From NCBI GenBank assembly GCA_028822155.1, contig JAPKEJ010000003.1, positions 29,927 through 93,926 on the forward strand: 64,000 bases of DNA, written 5' to 3'. Source of the DNA: Porticoccaceae bacterium. GTDB taxonomy: Bacteria > Pseudomonadota > Gammaproteobacteria > Pseudomonadales > Porticoccaceae. This document shows positions 33,728 to 44,291 of the stretch, one piece after another. How positions within the stretch are numbered: the first letter of the stretch is position 1; every line of letters begins with the position of its first letter. Both the position numbers and the translations under genes were made by a program. The notes under the pieces were generated by a model. That model did not search any database, was not told the origin of the DNA, and saw only the letters and a list, made by a program, of their open reading frames with translations.

Positions 33728-34719
33728 GATCGCTCTACAATCTCATAGGGCAAAGGCCGATGTGTGGCGCTGAAGAACCTCTCTTCATCGAACGTCACCT
33801 CGAGGGTTTCTAAATATTTGTCAGGCAATACGGCGAGGACTTCTACGCTAGATTCACTGGCTTGAGCGACAGCGGCAATGATGCCAATTATCTTGCCGTT
33901 ACGAGCCATCAAAGAGGCACCTACAGGCGGTGCGAACGGTGTGTCGAGTTTCATAAGGCGCATGCGACGTTTAACCGCACCTCGATAATGGGCTCTAGCA
34001 ACAATCTCTTGGCCGGTGTAGCAACCCTTTTTAAAACTGATATAGTTTTGTGCGTCTAGGTTAATCATTTGCACAATAAATTCATCAGAGGTATCAATCG
34101 TCACATCTGCGTTGCCGCTTCGGACACGCAACAGATTACTGTAGCCTTGTCCTGCCGGCGTTAGGTCAGTAGAGGTTGAGTTTAGTGGCTGGGCGGAACT
34201 GTCTGCGCGCACTGTGATGAGAAACAATGAAGAATCACATTGTTTGATATGAAATACCGTTATTTGTCTTATCAGCTCATGGCTATTCGGCCCGGAAATC
34301 ATGGCGCTGAAGAATTGGTCACTGACATCAGTGATTTCTGTTTTGAAGAACACTGAGTACTTCTTGAAACTAGCAATAGCTACCTCAACTACCGAATGAT
34401 GTGTTTCCAGCAGTATGTTTCCATTTTGATCTTGGTGTGCACTAAACAGAAAGGTGACGCGCCCCTTGGGGGTGAGGTGGGCGCCATTAAGAGTCTGCCC
34501 TTTTTTCATTAGACTCATATCACAGCTTACTTGGCCCTGTAAAAATTTCTCGCTGTCGGGGCCGGATAATTGAATATAGCCTCTTCTGTCTGTGCTCAAT
34601 ATATTTTGTTGAGATAGTCTCTCATAGTCAGATGATGACTCACCAAAAGATTCTACAATGCTATGATTTTTAGCATTAGTAATGAGGGTATGACTTGGAA
34701 AAACTGACTGCCAGTCCAT
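33724..34719 (-). CDS. ygfZ: Folate-binding tRNA-modifying/Fe-S repair protein YgfZ
   Basis: A 331-residue aminomethyltransferase-like protein. The family signature K-G-C-Y-T-G-Q-E is present with its Cys, followed by I-V-A-R-A-H-Y-R-G. YgfZ/IBA57 proteins bind tetrahydrofolate and support assembly or repair of certain Fe-S enzymes. Divergent from sdhE, the same arrangement as in pseudomonads and E. coli. Confidence 0.93.
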   Translation of the reverse strand: MDWQSVFPSHTLITNAKNHSIVESFGESSSDYERLSQQNILSTDRRGYIQLSGPDSEKFLQGQVSCDMSLMKKGQTLNGAHLTPKGRVTFLFSAHQDQNGNILLETHHSVVEVAIASFKKYSVFFKTEITDVSDQFFSAMISGPNSHELIRQITVFHIKQCDSSLFLITVRADSSAQPLNSTSTDLTPAGQGYSNLLRVRSGNADVTIDTSDEFIVQMINLDAQNYISFKKGCYTGQEIVARAHYRGAVKRRMRLMKLDTPFAPPVGASLMARNGKIIGIIAAVAQASESSVEVLAVLPDKYLETLEVTFDEERFFSATHRPLPYEIVERS

Positions 34720-34792
34720 AAGGTTACATGTCTCTGTATGTTTAAAGTTGATTGTCTCTTATAATAGCCTTTTTGACACTGATTGATTAACT

Positions 34793-35050
34793 ATGAATAA
34801 GAACCGTCTATTGTGGGCTAGTCGCCGTGGTATGTTAGAACTTGACCTGATTCTCGCGCCCTTTGTAGAAGATGTCTACGATTCCTTAGAGGAAGATGAC
34901 AAGCTTCGTTTTGAAGTATTGCTAGAGAGCGAAGACCAAACGTTGTTTATGTGGTTTATGCAGCGCGAAGAGCCAACTGACCCAAATATGCAAAGGATAC
35001 TGCAAATAATCCGTGATAGCCGAAAAAAGCCCGTTAAGGTTCACTCTTAA
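34793..35050 (+). CDS. sdhE: Succinate dehydrogenase flavinylation factor SdhE
   Basis: An 85-residue protein with the conserved S-R-R-G-M-L-E-L-D (RGxxE) motif near residue 11-19 and a helical bundle pattern including W-F-M. SdhE promotes covalent FAD attachment to SdhA and FrdA. ygfX overlaps its 3' end by 38 bases, as in other gammaproteobacteria. Confidence 0.95.
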   Translation: MNKNRLLWASRRGMLELDLILAPFVEDVYDSLEEDDKLRFEVLLESEDQTLFMWFMQREEPTDPNMQRILQIIRDSRKKPVKVHS

Positions 35051-35444
35051 ACCTTCGAGAATACTTTTCTACGCTAATCTTTGGTTGGCGTTGACGCTTT
35101 TGTTGATTCTAATATCACTACCAATTTTACTTGGCCCAAAATTAGTGACTATGTGCGTAGTGACTGGCTTTTTCGTCTGTGTGGTGAAGGCCTGGATTTG
35201 TGCAGAGCCTGAGGAATTACTGTTTTCGCCTCAGGCTAACTGTTGGCAGTTAAGTCAAATGCCAGGGCAAGACAGACTTTTTCTCCAAAAGCATCAATTT
35301 GTAATGAGCAGTTTGATCATTATTTATTTCAAAACGACTAAGGGCCGAGCTGTCCGTCGCACGCTACCCCAAGACGCTCTAACAGAAGGAGAGCATCACC
35401 GGTTGCGTATTTTTTTGGTGGCTCGGGAGCAGAGTTCAACTTAA
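35013..35444 (+). CDS. ygfX: YgfX-like membrane protein (CptA family)
   Basis: A 143-residue protein starting at GTG 35013 inside sdhE in another frame. Two hydrophobic helices lie at about 18-60, followed by a soluble domain with L-S-P/F-S-P and W-Q-L. YgfX/CptA was described as the membrane toxin partner of SdhE in E. coli; that role is debated. Its stop codon shares TTAA with the stop codon of nadB on the other strand. Confidence 0.78.
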   Translation: MIAEKSPLRFTLKPSRILFYANLWLALTLLLILISLPILLGPKLVTMCVVTGFFVCVVKAWICAEPEELLFSPQANCWQLSQMPGQDRLFLQKHQFVMSSLIIIYFKTTKGRAVRRTLPQDALTEGEHHRLRIFLVAREQSST

Positions 35445-37063
35445 TCTCGGTTAATGATCACATCTTGAGCGGCATAATTAATCGGCACCATAATCGTGTC
35501 TCGAGCTATAGGTGAGAGTTCGGGATAGTCGAGAGTGAAGTGGAGGCCGCGACTTTCTTTACGCTGCATTGCGCAGCGTATAATTAGTTCAGACACTGTT
35601 GCTAAGTTACGCAACTCCAGCAAATCTCGGGTTACCTTGCAGTGGCTGTAATAATCTTGTATTTCTTTTTGCAATAACTTGATGCGATGCTGGGCTCTTT
35701 GTAGGCGTTTGTTGGTGCGTACAATACCAACATAATCCCACATAAAACGCCGCAGTTCATCCCAGTTGTGGGAGATAACCACATCTTCATCCGAATGGCT
35801 GACTCTCGACTCGTCCCATTCGGGAATAAAATCTGGCGCTGAAATGTGATCGACATTTTGATTAATTCTTCCCGCTGCGGCCTGGGCATAAACCAAGCAT
35901 TCCAGGAGCGAATTGCTGGCCATTCGATTGGCGCCATGTAGGCCGGTAAAAGCATTTTCACCGACGGCATAAAGGTTTTGTAAGTCAGTTTGCCCATCTT
36001 TAGATACCACTATCCCTCCGCAGGTATAGTGCGCAGCTGGGACGATGGGGATGGGATCAACGGTTATATCGATGCCAAATTCTAAGCACTGCTTATAAAC
36101 GGTCGGAAAATGCTCGGTAATGAAGTCGGCTGATTTGTGACTTATATCTAGGTATAAACAGTCACAGCCCAGCCGCTTCATCTCATGATCGATCGCCCTA
36201 GCAACCACATCCCGAGGCGCTAACTCAGCATCAGGATGAAAACTGCTCATAAAGGCATTGCCATCAGGTAAACGCAATACGGCCCCTTCGCCGCGCAGCG
36301 CTTCGGTAATCAGGAATGACTTCGCTTTAGGGTGGTATAGGCAGGTTGGGTGAAATTGATTAAATTCCAAATTGGCGACTCTGCAGCCTTTTCGCCATGC
36401 CATCGCTATACCATCGCCGCTGGCTCCGTCAGGATTACTAGTGTAAAGATATGCTTTGCTGGCACCTCCCGAGGCTAAAATGACGCTTTTAGCCTGAAAT
36501 AAGGAGACGAAACCTGTGGTAATGTCTAGCAGATAGGCGCCAGTGCAGCGAATTTTACGCGAGTCCGCATCAGCCTGTGTGACAAGATCGACTGCGCAGT
36601 GTTGCTCGAAAATATCAATATTAGATGCGGCAACAACCTGATCTACTAAAGTTCCGGTGACTTCTTTTCCCGTCGCATCGGCGGTATGCAAAATGCGACG
36701 GTGACTGTGCCCGCCTTCTTGGGTCAGATGGTAGCTCTGTTGGTCATTTTCTCTGGTAAAGTGGACCCCTTGATCTATGAGCCATTTGACCGCGCTGGGA
36801 CCGTTTTCAACTACGAATTGGACTGATTCTTCATGGCATAACCCGGCGCCAGCAATCAAGGTATCAGCGATGTGTGAGGCGGGACTATCGCTCTCATCAA
36901 ACACAGCTGCAATGCCTCCCTGGGCTAGCCAGGACGCTCCAGCTTGCAATGATGCTTTGCTAATAAGAGCAACGCGCAGGTTTTTGTCTAACTGCAGAGC
37001 GCTAGTAAGGCCAGCAACGCCGCTGCCAATAATAATAACGTCATAAACGTGAGTTTGTTGCAT
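35441..37063 (-). CDS. nadB: L-aspartate oxidase
   Basis: A 540-residue FAD enzyme of the succinate-dehydrogenase-flavoprotein family. The N-terminal G-S-G-V-A-G-L motif binds FAD; G-G-S/Q-G-G-I and H-T-A-D-A-T-G-K-E follow; H-P-T-C-L-Y and the catalytic Arg region R-G-E-G-A-V-L-R are visible. It oxidises aspartate to iminoaspartate in NAD synthesis. Divergent from rpoE, as in Pseudomonas. Confidence 0.95.
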   Translation of the reverse strand: MQQTHVYDVIIIGSGVAGLTSALQLDKNLRVALISKASLQAGASWLAQGGIAAVFDESDSPASHIADTLIAGAGLCHEESVQFVVENGPSAVKWLIDQGVHFTRENDQQSYHLTQEGGHSHRRILHTADATGKEVTGTLVDQVVAASNIDIFEQHCAVDLVTQADADSRKIRCTGAYLLDITTGFVSLFQAKSVILASGGASKAYLYTSNPDGASGDGIAMAWRKGCRVANLEFNQFHPTCLYHPKAKSFLITEALRGEGAVLRLPDGNAFMSSFHPDAELAPRDVVARAIDHEMKRLGCDCLYLDISHKSADFITEHFPTVYKQCLEFGIDITVDPIPIVPAAHYTCGGIVVSKDGQTDLQNLYAVGENAFTGLHGANRMASNSLLECLVYAQAAAGRINQNVDHISAPDFIPEWDESRVSHSDEDVVISHNWDELRRFMWDYVGIVRTNKRLQRAQHRIKLLQKEIQDYYSHCKVTRDLLELRNLATVSELIIRCAMQRKESRGLHFTLDYPELSPIARDTIMVPINYAAQDVIINRD

Positions 37064-37117
37064 TGGTCTACCACACAGATTGGGTCGGCCATGATAATAT
37101 AAGACTACGAATCACGC

Positions 37118-37144
37118 GAACTTAACGTTAAGTCGGTTGTCTGT
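37118..37144 (+). promoter_or_regulatory. Sigma-E-type promoter of rpoE
   Basis: GAACTT (37118-37123), a 16-base spacer and TCTGT (37140-37144) match the sigma-E/AlgU consensus GAACTT-N16/17-TCTGA. It lies about 75 bases before the rpoE start and would allow autoregulation. Confidence 0.65.
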
Positions 37145-37220
37145 AAATTAGCGCCGTCGAATGTTAGATTTCGCTAGCTTAAAAAAATAGGCCATACGAG
37201 TTGCGAGAACGGATTGTTTG

Positions 37221-37823
37221 ATGACGGAAAATAAAAAAGAGGCCACTGATCAGCAGTTGGTGGTTAGGGTTCAAAAAGGCGATAAGAGAGCATTCGACCT
37301 TTTAGTACTCAAGTACCAAGGCCGTATGCACGCTATCGTTGGGCGCTTTGTTCGGGATACCGATGAGGTGTCCGATGTGGTGCAGGAAGCCTTTATTAAA
37401 GCCTACAGGGCGCTGCCCAAATTTCGTGGAGAGAGCCAGTTTTACACTTGGCTGTATCGCATTGCCGTTAACACAGCAAAGAACTACCTCGTTGCGCGCA
37501 GCCGTCGTCCGCCGGGGTCTGATATTGATGTAGTGGATGCTGAGTATTATGATGGGAGCGACTATTTAAAAGACTTAGGCACGCCGGAGAATAATCTTTT
37601 CCGGGATGAACTAGGTGCATTGATCCATAAAACGATTTCTGATCTGCCAGAGGATTTAAGAACTGCGGTGACTTTGCGGGAGTTTGAAGGACTGAGTTAT
37701 GATGAAATTGCCGAGATTATGGACTGCCCTGTTGGGACTGTAAGGTCACGTATTTTTAGGGCTAGAGAGACGATTGATTTGCAGGTGGTAAAGTTGGTTG
37801 ATGGAGGTTCAAAAGATTCATGA
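37221..37823 (+). CDS. rpoE: RNA polymerase sigma factor RpoE/AlgU
   Basis: A 200-residue group 4 (ECF) sigma factor. I start at ATG 37221; a TTG just upstream is less likely. Region 2 contains D-E-V-S-D-V-V-Q-E-A-F and the aromatic melting residues Y-T-W-L-Y-R; region 4 carries L-S-Y-D-E-I-A-E-I-M and G-T-V-R-S-R-I-F-R-A-R, a helix-turn-helix. It directs envelope-stress transcription. Followed by rseA, rseB, rseC and mucD. Confidence 0.96.
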   Translation: MTENKKEATDQQLVVRVQKGDKRAFDLLVLKYQGRMHAIVGRFVRDTDEVSDVVQEAFIKAYRALPKFRGESQFYTWLYRIAVNTAKNYLVARSRRPPGSDIDVVDAEYYDGSDYLKDLGTPENNLFRDELGALIHKTISDLPEDLRTAVTLREFEGLSYDEIAEIMDCPVGTVRSRIFRARETIDLQVVKLVDGGSKDS

Positions 37824-37896
37824 ACCTTTTCACTAATGGCGGGTCATATAGTCAGTATTTTAAAAATTTTGATTTGTTGTTTAACGAGGTAATTAA

Positions 37897-38622
37897 ATGA
37901 GTAATCACGATAATCGTTTAAATGAGTCTTTATCTGCATTGATGGATAACGAGGCCAGTGATATAGAAATCCGTCGGATTCTGAAAGAATTGGATACTGA
38001 GGATAGCCTGTTAGCAGTCGAAATTCGAGCAAAATGGCAGCGGTACCACTTAGCATCTGCCGCCATAAGTAAAGAAGCTGTATCCGCAGTAGATTATTCA
38101 AGAGCGATCGCCGATGCGATTGATAGTGATGATAGCCTTAAGATGAATCCGTTATCGAAGATGCTTCGTCGTTCAGGTATCTTAGCTGTTGGAGCATCAT
38201 TAGGAGTAAGCTCGGCTGGCCCTTTCGCAATCGCGGCATCGGTGGCTTTAGTTGCTGTTCTTGGTATGCAGAATATTAACAATCCCCTCAGCGATACCGA
38301 TCAAACTTCCCGGTTCGTCCAGTTAGATAAGATGATCGATGAAAAAACTACCGGTCCAGCTAATCAGTTTCCGTCAGGTTGGCAGGCGCCTCTTGACACG
38401 CAGGTTCGAACAGTCAGTGCTAGTGGTTTTAATGGCGCACGACAATATCCGCTACCGGTAGTCGAGGTTAATAAAATAAACAAAGCTCAGTACTCCGAAC
38501 AAGAGGTGAGACTTTATCTAGCTGACATTTTGGCTAAACATTCGAGCCATGCGGCCCTTAATAGCAATCAAAGTATGTTACCCTTTGCCCGTGTTGAGTT
38601 GCGTGAGACTGTTTCTAAGTAG
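37897..38622 (+). CDS. rseA: Anti-sigma-E factor RseA/MucA
   Basis: A 241-residue protein. The N-terminal E-S-L-S-A-L-M-D-N-E-A-S and W-x-R-Y-H form the sigma-binding domain; one membrane segment spans about 96-126 (A-V-G... to V-L-G-M); the C-terminal part is periplasmic. It sequesters sigma-E and is released by regulated proteolysis. A 73-base gap separates it from rpoE. Confidence 0.9.
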   Translation: MSNHDNRLNESLSALMDNEASDIEIRRILKELDTEDSLLAVEIRAKWQRYHLASAAISKEAVSAVDYSRAIADAIDSDDSLKMNPLSKMLRRSGILAVGASLGVSSAGPFAIAASVALVAVLGMQNINNPLSDTDQTSRFVQLDKMIDEKTTGPANQFPSGWQAPLDTQVRTVSASGFNGARQYPLPVVEVNKINKAQYSEQEVRLYLADILAKHSSHAALNSNQSMLPFARVELRETVSK

Positions 38623-38634
38623 GGTGGCTAGCGA

Positions 38635-39633
38635 GTGTGTGTGATACATTTAATTAAAAAGAAATTTAGACTGGCGGTTATTATGACCGCCATTTTTATG
38701 TGTGGACCGTTGTTTTCTCAGCAACCGGATACGGCCTATGACTTAATGCTGCGGATGATTGATGCGTCCAAGCAACTTAACTATGCTGGGCTTGTTACTT
38801 ATGAAAAACTGGGGAACCTTAAGAGCGCAAAAGTCCTTCATTTAGTGCGTGATAATGAGATATTCGAACAGATCGTCAATTTGAATGGGCCTGAGGGTGA
38901 ATTTGTTAATCTCAGTGGTATCAAAGGATGTCAAAATCTGTCGGTGATACTCGGAGGAACATCAGCATTAAAGATCAATGACGCCACTTATATACAACTG
39001 AAGCAATCGTATTCAATAGAGACGGGTGGTAGCGTCCGAATTGCAGGGCGTGAAGCCACTTTGCTGATATTACGTCCAAATGATGCTTGGCGTTATGGGT
39101 ATGTTGTTGCAATTGACAAACAATCCGGCCTTATGCTGCAGTCGGTACTACTCAGTCTTTCTGGCAAGCCTATGGAGCGTTTTCAATTTATTGAGATTTC
39201 CGTAGGAGGCAATCTTGATTCTGTGGAGGTTCCAAGAGGTTCTTATAATCTAGGGGTCAATGGTCTTACTGACTGCGAAATTAATGATTCGACGCCAAAG
39301 CAAGACGTACCTAAATGGCGAGTAGATTGGGTGCCGACGGGCTTTGCAATGACTGACTCTCAACTAGATCGGGATGGCGGTCAATATTCTATGGTATTCA
39401 GCGATGGTTTAGCTGTTGTCACTGTGTTTGTTGAATCGGCAGAAACTAGTATTAAGGTACCGCCGTTTTTAGCCAAATCGGGAGCGACGGTAGCCTTGGT
39501 ATCTAAAGTTCAGGTCGGTGGTTCTTTTATCACGGTGTCTGTTGTGGGGGAAATCCCAGGTGACACGGCAAAAAGAATCGCAGAGTCGATAACCCCTGTA
39601 CCTGACTCAGGCAAAAATCCCCAACCTACTTAG
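38635..39633 (+). CDS. rseB: Sigma-E regulatory protein RseB/MucB
   Basis: A 332-residue periplasmic protein with an N-terminal hydrophobic signal (about 10-28) ending F-S-Q. The MucB/RseB large lipid-binding domain begins Y-D-L-M-L-R-M and contains N-Y-A-G-L-V-T-Y; the smaller C-terminal domain has W-V-P-T-G-F. It protects RseA from cleavage. The start is GTG at 38635 or 38641; the first has weak support. Confidence 0.9.
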   Translation: MCVIHLIKKKFRLAVIMTAIFMCGPLFSQQPDTAYDLMLRMIDASKQLNYAGLVTYEKLGNLKSAKVLHLVRDNEIFEQIVNLNGPEGEFVNLSGIKGCQNLSVILGGTSALKINDATYIQLKQSYSIETGGSVRIAGREATLLILRPNDAWRYGYVVAIDKQSGLMLQSVLLSLSGKPMERFQFIEISVGGNLDSVEVPRGSYNLGVNGLTDCEINDSTPKQDVPKWRVDWVPTGFAMTDSQLDRDGGQYSMVFSDGLAVVTVFVESAETSIKVPPFLAKSGATVALVSKVQVGGSFITVSVVGEIPGDTAKRIAESITPVPDSGKNPQPT

Positions 39634-39643
39634 GCCTTAAAGC

Positions 39644-40129
39644 ATGATTTTCGAAACGGGGACAGTGGTCAGTAAAGATCAAAGCAGCCTTTGGGTTGAG
39701 ACGATACAAAGGACTGCCTGTGATACCTGTATTGCTGAAAAAGGCTGTGGACAGAGCTTGTTGTCTAAATTAACCGGTAAAACTAATCGAATTAGAGTCC
39801 TACCCGGAAATCATGCTGTTAAAAGCTTAGCGCTAGGGCAGAGTGTAACCATAGGTATCCCGGAGCATGTCATTGTGAAGGGTTCATTGCTGGTGTACCT
39901 CGTCCCTATTTTAATGGCAGTGGTCGGTGCTTGGCTTTTGGGCTCTGAGATAAAAACAGTGGAACAGGATTTGTTGAGCGTTTTAGGTGCTGCTGTCGGG
40001 CTTTTATTGGGCGGGTTATTAGTTAAATTTCGAAGTAATCAAACTAATAGTGATCCCAATCTAAATCCAGTCTTATCAGCTATCTCTGCAAATTGTAGTG
40101 ATCCGATTAGCGTATTAAGCGTAAACTAA
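39644..40129 (+). CDS. rseC: RseC/MucC family membrane protein
   Basis: A 161-residue protein. The N-terminal soluble part has C-D-T-C and a further Cys in G-C-G-Q, the conserved RseC cysteine pattern, then two membrane helices at about 82-100 and 110-126. RseC family members modulate sigma-E signalling and SoxR reduction. Located between rseB and mucD with short gaps. Confidence 0.9.
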   Translation: MIFETGTVVSKDQSSLWVETIQRTACDTCIAEKGCGQSLLSKLTGKTNRIRVLPGNHAVKSLALGQSVTIGIPEHVIVKGSLLVYLVPILMAVVGAWLLGSEIKTVEQDLLSVLGAAVGLLLGGLLVKFRSNQTNSDPNLNPVLSAISANCSDPISVLSVN

Positions 40130-40153
40130 TATTCAAACCCAGTGGAGTTTTTA

Positions 40154-41524
40154 GTGCTTAACAGAATCTTTTTTATCACCTGTTGCTTTGTGATGGCTGT
40201 TTCATCTGCGAACGCTGACTTACCAGATTTCACCCAATTAGTTGAAAAAACTGCGCCGGCGGTGGTCAAAATAAATACGGTCGGTAAAGCAGCTCCTCAA
40301 AACGAGCAGTCGCGGATACAGGGCCAGATGCCAGATATTTTCCGTGACCTATTTGAACAAAGACGTGGGCCTTCTCGACCATCAAGAACAATGGGTTCTG
40401 GTTTTGTCATTTCTAAGGATGGTTACATCCTAACCAATCACCATGTGGTAGATAATGCGGAAGAGATTCAGGTGCAATTTGCTGATAGGAGTGAATATTC
40501 AGCAACTATTGTTGGTTCTGATCGTCTCTCTGATCTGGCGTTACTAAAAATAGAAGCAGAAGACCTGCCGATATTGGAGTTTGCTGACCCAGACGGTCTC
40601 AAAGTGGGTGCATGGGTGCTGGCTATAGGCTCTCCCTTTGGTCTCGATTATTCTGTAACAGCCGGTATTGTTAGTGCAATCGGTCGCAGCATCCCCACTG
40701 CGGAGTCGACAAATTATGTACCCTTTATCCAGACTGACGTAGCTATTAACCCAGGTAACTCGGGTGGTCCTTTGTTTAACCTCGATGGAAAGGTGGTGGG
40801 GATTAATTCTCAGATCTATTCTCGCTCTGGTGGTTCTATTGGCTTATCGTTTGCCATCCCAGTGAGCGTGGCTAACAATGTGGTCAAACAGCTTAAGAAT
40901 GACGGAAAGGTGCAGAGAGGGTGGCTGGGAGTCGGTATTCAAGGTATAACTAAAAAATTAGCTGAAGCATTAGATTTACCAAGCCCTCAAGGAGCTTTGG
41001 TGACAGCGGTGGTACCTGGCAGCCCAGCAGAGAAGGGTGACATTGCCCCTGGTGATGTGATTGTTAGTTTTGATGCTCAATCAATTCTTGATTCCGAAGA
41101 CTTACCGCATATTGTTGGTTTAATTACACCAGGAAAGACAGTTAAAGTTGAGCTGTTCCGAGAGGGAATACGAAAAAATATGTCGGTTGAGGTAGGAGTG
41201 CTGGATCGAGGCGAAGAAGACTTGGAAATTGGCAGTGACGGAAGTGACCGATTAGGGCTAATCATTGAAGGGCTCAGCGAAGATGAGTTACGATCACTCA
41301 GGCTTCGTGGTGGCATTAGGGTGACTAGCGTGTCTGTGGGCTCAGCGGGCGAACTCGCAGGGCTAATGCCAGCCGACATCATAGTGCAGCTGGGGTATAG
41401 CCGGATTGATGATAGTGAAGAATATGAACAAGTCATCGCCAGCTTACCAAAAGGCACACCAATACCGATTCGATTTTACCGGCAGAGTCAGGCTATTTTT
41501 AGAACAATTCAACTTAATGATTAA
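40154..41524 (+). CDS. mucD: Periplasmic serine protease MucD/DegP (HtrA family)
   Basis: A 456-residue Do-like protease. I start at GTG 40154 because GGAG lies seven bases upstream; an in-frame GTG at 40142 contains that site. A signal peptide ends near S-A-N-A. The triad is His in L-T-N-H-H-V-V, Asp in S-D-L-A-L-L and Ser in G-N-S-G-G-P-L. Two PDZ domains follow. It degrades or refolds misfolded envelope proteins and feeds back on sigma-E. Last gene of the stress operon. Confidence 0.95.
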   Translation: MLNRIFFITCCFVMAVSSANADLPDFTQLVEKTAPAVVKINTVGKAAPQNEQSRIQGQMPDIFRDLFEQRRGPSRPSRTMGSGFVISKDGYILTNHHVVDNAEEIQVQFADRSEYSATIVGSDRLSDLALLKIEAEDLPILEFADPDGLKVGAWVLAIGSPFGLDYSVTAGIVSAIGRSIPTAESTNYVPFIQTDVAINPGNSGGPLFNLDGKVVGINSQIYSRSGGSIGLSFAIPVSVANNVVKQLKNDGKVQRGWLGVGIQGITKKLAEALDLPSPQGALVTAVVPGSPAEKGDIAPGDVIVSFDAQSILDSEDLPHIVGLITPGKTVKVELFREGIRKNMSVEVGVLDRGEEDLEIGSDGSDRLGLIIEGLSEDELRSLRLRGGIRVTSVSVGSAGELAGLMPADIIVQLGYSRIDDSEEYEQVIASLPKGTPIPIRFYRQSQAIFRTIQLND

Positions 41525-41634
41525 GTGCCTATTACGCCGCTTGACTATAACATCCTTGTATCAAGCGGTTGATAGCGTCAGAGAAGCAAATAGGCTAGAA
41601 TGCGCTCGCATTTTTAAACGGCAGTGAAAACTCT

Positions 41635-43428
41635 TTGACAGATCTTAGCCATATACGAAATTTCTCCATTATCGCCCATATTGATCATGGAAAATCGACC
41701 ATTGCGGACCGTTTTATCCAAATTTGCGGCGGTCTCAGTGAGCGTGAAATGGCATCTCAAGTCTTGGATTCTATGGATATTGAACGTGAGCGTGGCATTA
41801 CTATTAAAGCTCAAAGTGTCACTTTGCCGTATACCTCTCTCAATGGTAAGACCTATCAACTCAACTTCATCGATACTCCGGGCCATGTTGATTTTTCATA
41901 TGAAGTGTCTCGATCTTTGGCGGCCTGTGAAGGTGCGCTATTAATTGTCGATGCGGCGCAAGGTGTGGAGGCGCAGTCGGTTGCTAATTGCTATACCGCC
42001 ATTGCGCAAGGCTTAGAAGTTATCCCGGTGTTAAATAAAATGGATTTGCCTCAGGCGGAGCCAGAAAAAGTTATCAACGAAATCGAAAATATTATTGGTA
42101 TTCAGGCCGATGGAGCTGTGCGTTGCAGTGCTAAAACTGGCGAAGGGATTGAGGAAATATTAGAGGAGCTGGTGGAGCACATTCCACCACCCATAGGAGA
42201 TGTTGACGCTCCCCTGCAAGCCTTAATTATTGATTCCTGGTTTGATAATTATTTGGGCGTGGTGTCTTTACTGCGCGTAATGCAGGGTACTCTCCAGGTC
42301 AAAAATAAGATTGTTGCTAAGTCCATTGGCAAGGCCCATGTGGTTGATAGTGTCGGCATCTTCACACCAAAGCGAAAAGAGACGGGCATTCTTAGAGCTG
42401 GAGAAGTTGGCTTTATGGTCGCCGGAATAAAAGACATCCTTGGCGCGCCTGTTGGGGATACGGTCACCACACTAGCAACTTCAGATATAGACGCCTTACC
42501 CGGGTTTCAGCGTGTTAAACCACAGGTTTATGCCGGTATGTTCCCAGTAGATTCAGACGACTTTGAAGAGTTCCGGGAAGCCCTAAGTAAGTTAGCGGTA
42601 AACGATGCTTCTCTTTTCTATGAACCTGAAAGCTCAGATGCATTAGGCTTTGGGTTCCGTTGTGGGTTTCTCGGTATGTTGCACATGGAGATTATCCAAG
42701 AGCGATTAGAGCGTGAATACAATCTTAACCTAATCACGACTGCACCGACCGTTGTCTATGAAATCATCACATCTAAAGGGGAGACATTGTATATGTCCAA
42801 CCCTTCTAATTTACCTGATGCCAGTCAAATTGAGGAAATGAGAGAACCTATTTGTGAGGCGAATATTTTGGTGCCTAAAGATTACGTGGGTAATGTCATT
42901 ACTTTGTGTGTTGAAAAGCGTGGTGTTCAGAAAGATATGCAGTTTGTGGGCGGTCAAGTGTCAATTCGCTATGAGCTGCCTATGAGCGAGGTGGTTATGG
43001 ACTTTTTTGATCGGTTAAAGTCGGTTAGTCGCGGGTTTGCATCTCTGGACTATAATTTTGTTCGCTTTGAAGCAGCGGCTTTGGTAAAGCTAGATATTAT
43101 GATCAATGGTGATCGAGTCGATGCCCTGGCCGCAATTATCCATCGAGACCACTCGATTAAAAAGGGGCGAAACCTAGCGGATAAGATGAAAGAATTGATT
43201 CCGCGGCAAATGTTTGATGTTGCTATTCAAGCGGCCATTGGTGGAAGTGTGATAGCACGCACAACAGTGAAAGCATTACGTAAAAATGTTACCGCGAAAT
43301 GCTATGGTGGAGATGTGTCCCGCAAAAAGAAGTTACTTGATAAGCAAAAAGCGGGTAAGAAGAGGATGAAACAAGTGGGGAACGTTGAAATACCCCAGGA
43401 TGCATTCTTGGCTGTCCTAAAAACGTAA
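41635..43428 (+). CDS. lepA: Elongation factor 4 (LepA)
   Basis: A 597-residue translational GTPase, the normal length. G1 is [10 protein letters not shown]3 D-T-P-G-H-V-D-F and G4 N-K-M-D; the C-terminal domain of LepA with K-K-R-M and K-A-G-K-K-R is present. Start codon TTG at 41635. It assists ribosome assembly or translation under stress. lepB follows 25 bases downstream. Confidence 0.97.
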   Translation: MTDLSHIRNFSIIAHIDHGKSTIADRFIQICGGLSEREMASQVLDSMDIERERGITIKAQSVTLPYTSLNGKTYQLNFIDTPGHVDFSYEVSRSLAACEGALLIVDAAQGVEAQSVANCYTAIAQGLEVIPVLNKMDLPQAEPEKVINEIENIIGIQADGAVRCSAKTGEGIEEILEELVEHIPPPIGDVDAPLQALIIDSWFDNYLGVVSLLRVMQGTLQVKNKIVAKSIGKAHVVDSVGIFTPKRKETGILRAGEVGFMVAGIKDILGAPVGDTVTTLATSDIDALPGFQRVKPQVYAGMFPVDSDDFEEFREALSKLAVNDASLFYEPESSDALGFGFRCGFLGMLHMEIIQERLEREYNLNLITTAPTVVYEIITSKGETLYMSNPSNLPDASQIEEMREPICEANILVPKDYVGNVITLCVEKRGVQKDMQFVGGQVSIRYELPMSEVVMDFFDRLKSVSRGFASLDYNFVRFEAAALVKLDIMINGDRVDALAAIIHRDHSIKKGRNLADKMKELIPRQMFDVAIQAAIGGSVIARTTVKALRKNVTAKCYGGDVSRKKKLLDKQKAGKKRMKQVGNVEIPQDAFLAVLKT

Positions 43429-43453
43429 GTAGCCTTTAGTAAAGGGATGAATT

Positions 43454-44185
43454 GTGGATTTTAATTTTGAATTAATACTAACTATCGTATTCTTGTTAGC
43501 GTTGGCATTCTGGCTCATTAATAAGTTTGTGGTGAAGCAGGAAGAAGGTCTAATTGAATTTACAGCTTCCCTAGCCCCAGTGCTTGGGTTGGTGTTGGTA
43601 TTACGCTCTTTTATGGTTGAGCCGTTTCAGATTCCCTCTAAATCTATGGTTCCAACCCTTAAGGTGGGTGACTTCATTTTAGTAAGTAAGTGGAGTTACG
43701 GATTAAGGCTGCCGGTTTTACGTACTAAAATATTCGATGTTGACAGTCCAAAGCGTGGTGATGTTGTTGTATTTTTTCCTCCCCACGAAGAGCGCTATTT
43801 TATAAAGCGATTGGTCGGTCTGCCGGGTGATAAGATCCAAGTAATTAATGGTAAGTTGTATGTGAACAATACAGAAATGTCTCAAACCGAGACGATTGTC
43901 GATGCTGGAGCTCCTCGGTCACTAGTAATGATGGAGGACCTCGATGGTGTTGAGCATCTTATTCAAAAGCGTATTCCCCCGACACGGATCAGCCAGAATT
44001 TTTCTGCAATAGTTCCTCAGGGGCATTATTTCATGATGGGTGACAGCAGGGATAACTCTAGCGATAGCCGAGTCTGGGGTCCAGTGCCGGAAGAGCGGAT
44101 TGTGGGCAAGGCGTTTGCCCGATGGATGTTTTGGGACGACTTTCTTAGTATACCCAGCTTTTCTAGGGCTGGAAAAATTCAGTAG
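43454..44185 (+). CDS. lepB: Signal peptidase I
   Basis: A 243-residue membrane protease. Two N-terminal hydrophobic segments (about 6-24 and 36-53) anchor it; the catalytic Ser64 is in P-S-K-S-M-V-P-T and the Lys in F-I-K-R-L-V-G-L-P-G-D; M-G-D-S-R-D-N-S-S-D-S-R is the conserved box E. It cleaves signal peptides during export. The DUF4845 gene found between lepB and rnc in pseudomonads is absent. Confidence 0.96.
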   Translation: MDFNFELILTIVFLLALAFWLINKFVVKQEEGLIEFTASLAPVLGLVLVLRSFMVEPFQIPSKSMVPTLKVGDFILVSKWSYGLRLPVLRTKIFDVDSPKRGDVVVFFPPHEERYFIKRLVGLPGDKIQVINGKLYVNNTEMSQTETIVDAGAPRSLVMMEDLDGVEHLIQKRIPPTRISQNFSAIVPQGHYFMMGDSRDNSSDSRVWGPVPEERIVGKAFARWMFWDDFLSIPSFSRAGKIQ

Positions 44186-44291
44186 CAACCCATTATTAGG
44201 CCTTTTTTTCATCCTATGTCATGAGAAATACCTGGCGATGTTACACTAATGGCCCAAGATCTTTTTCGAGCTTTATTCTTAATGAATTTGA

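Noticed and set aside
41537..41568. Perfect CCGCTTGA/TCAAGCGG hairpin after mucD
   Set aside because: No T-run follows, so I do not call it an intrinsic terminator; it could be a processing or pausing site but there is no further support.
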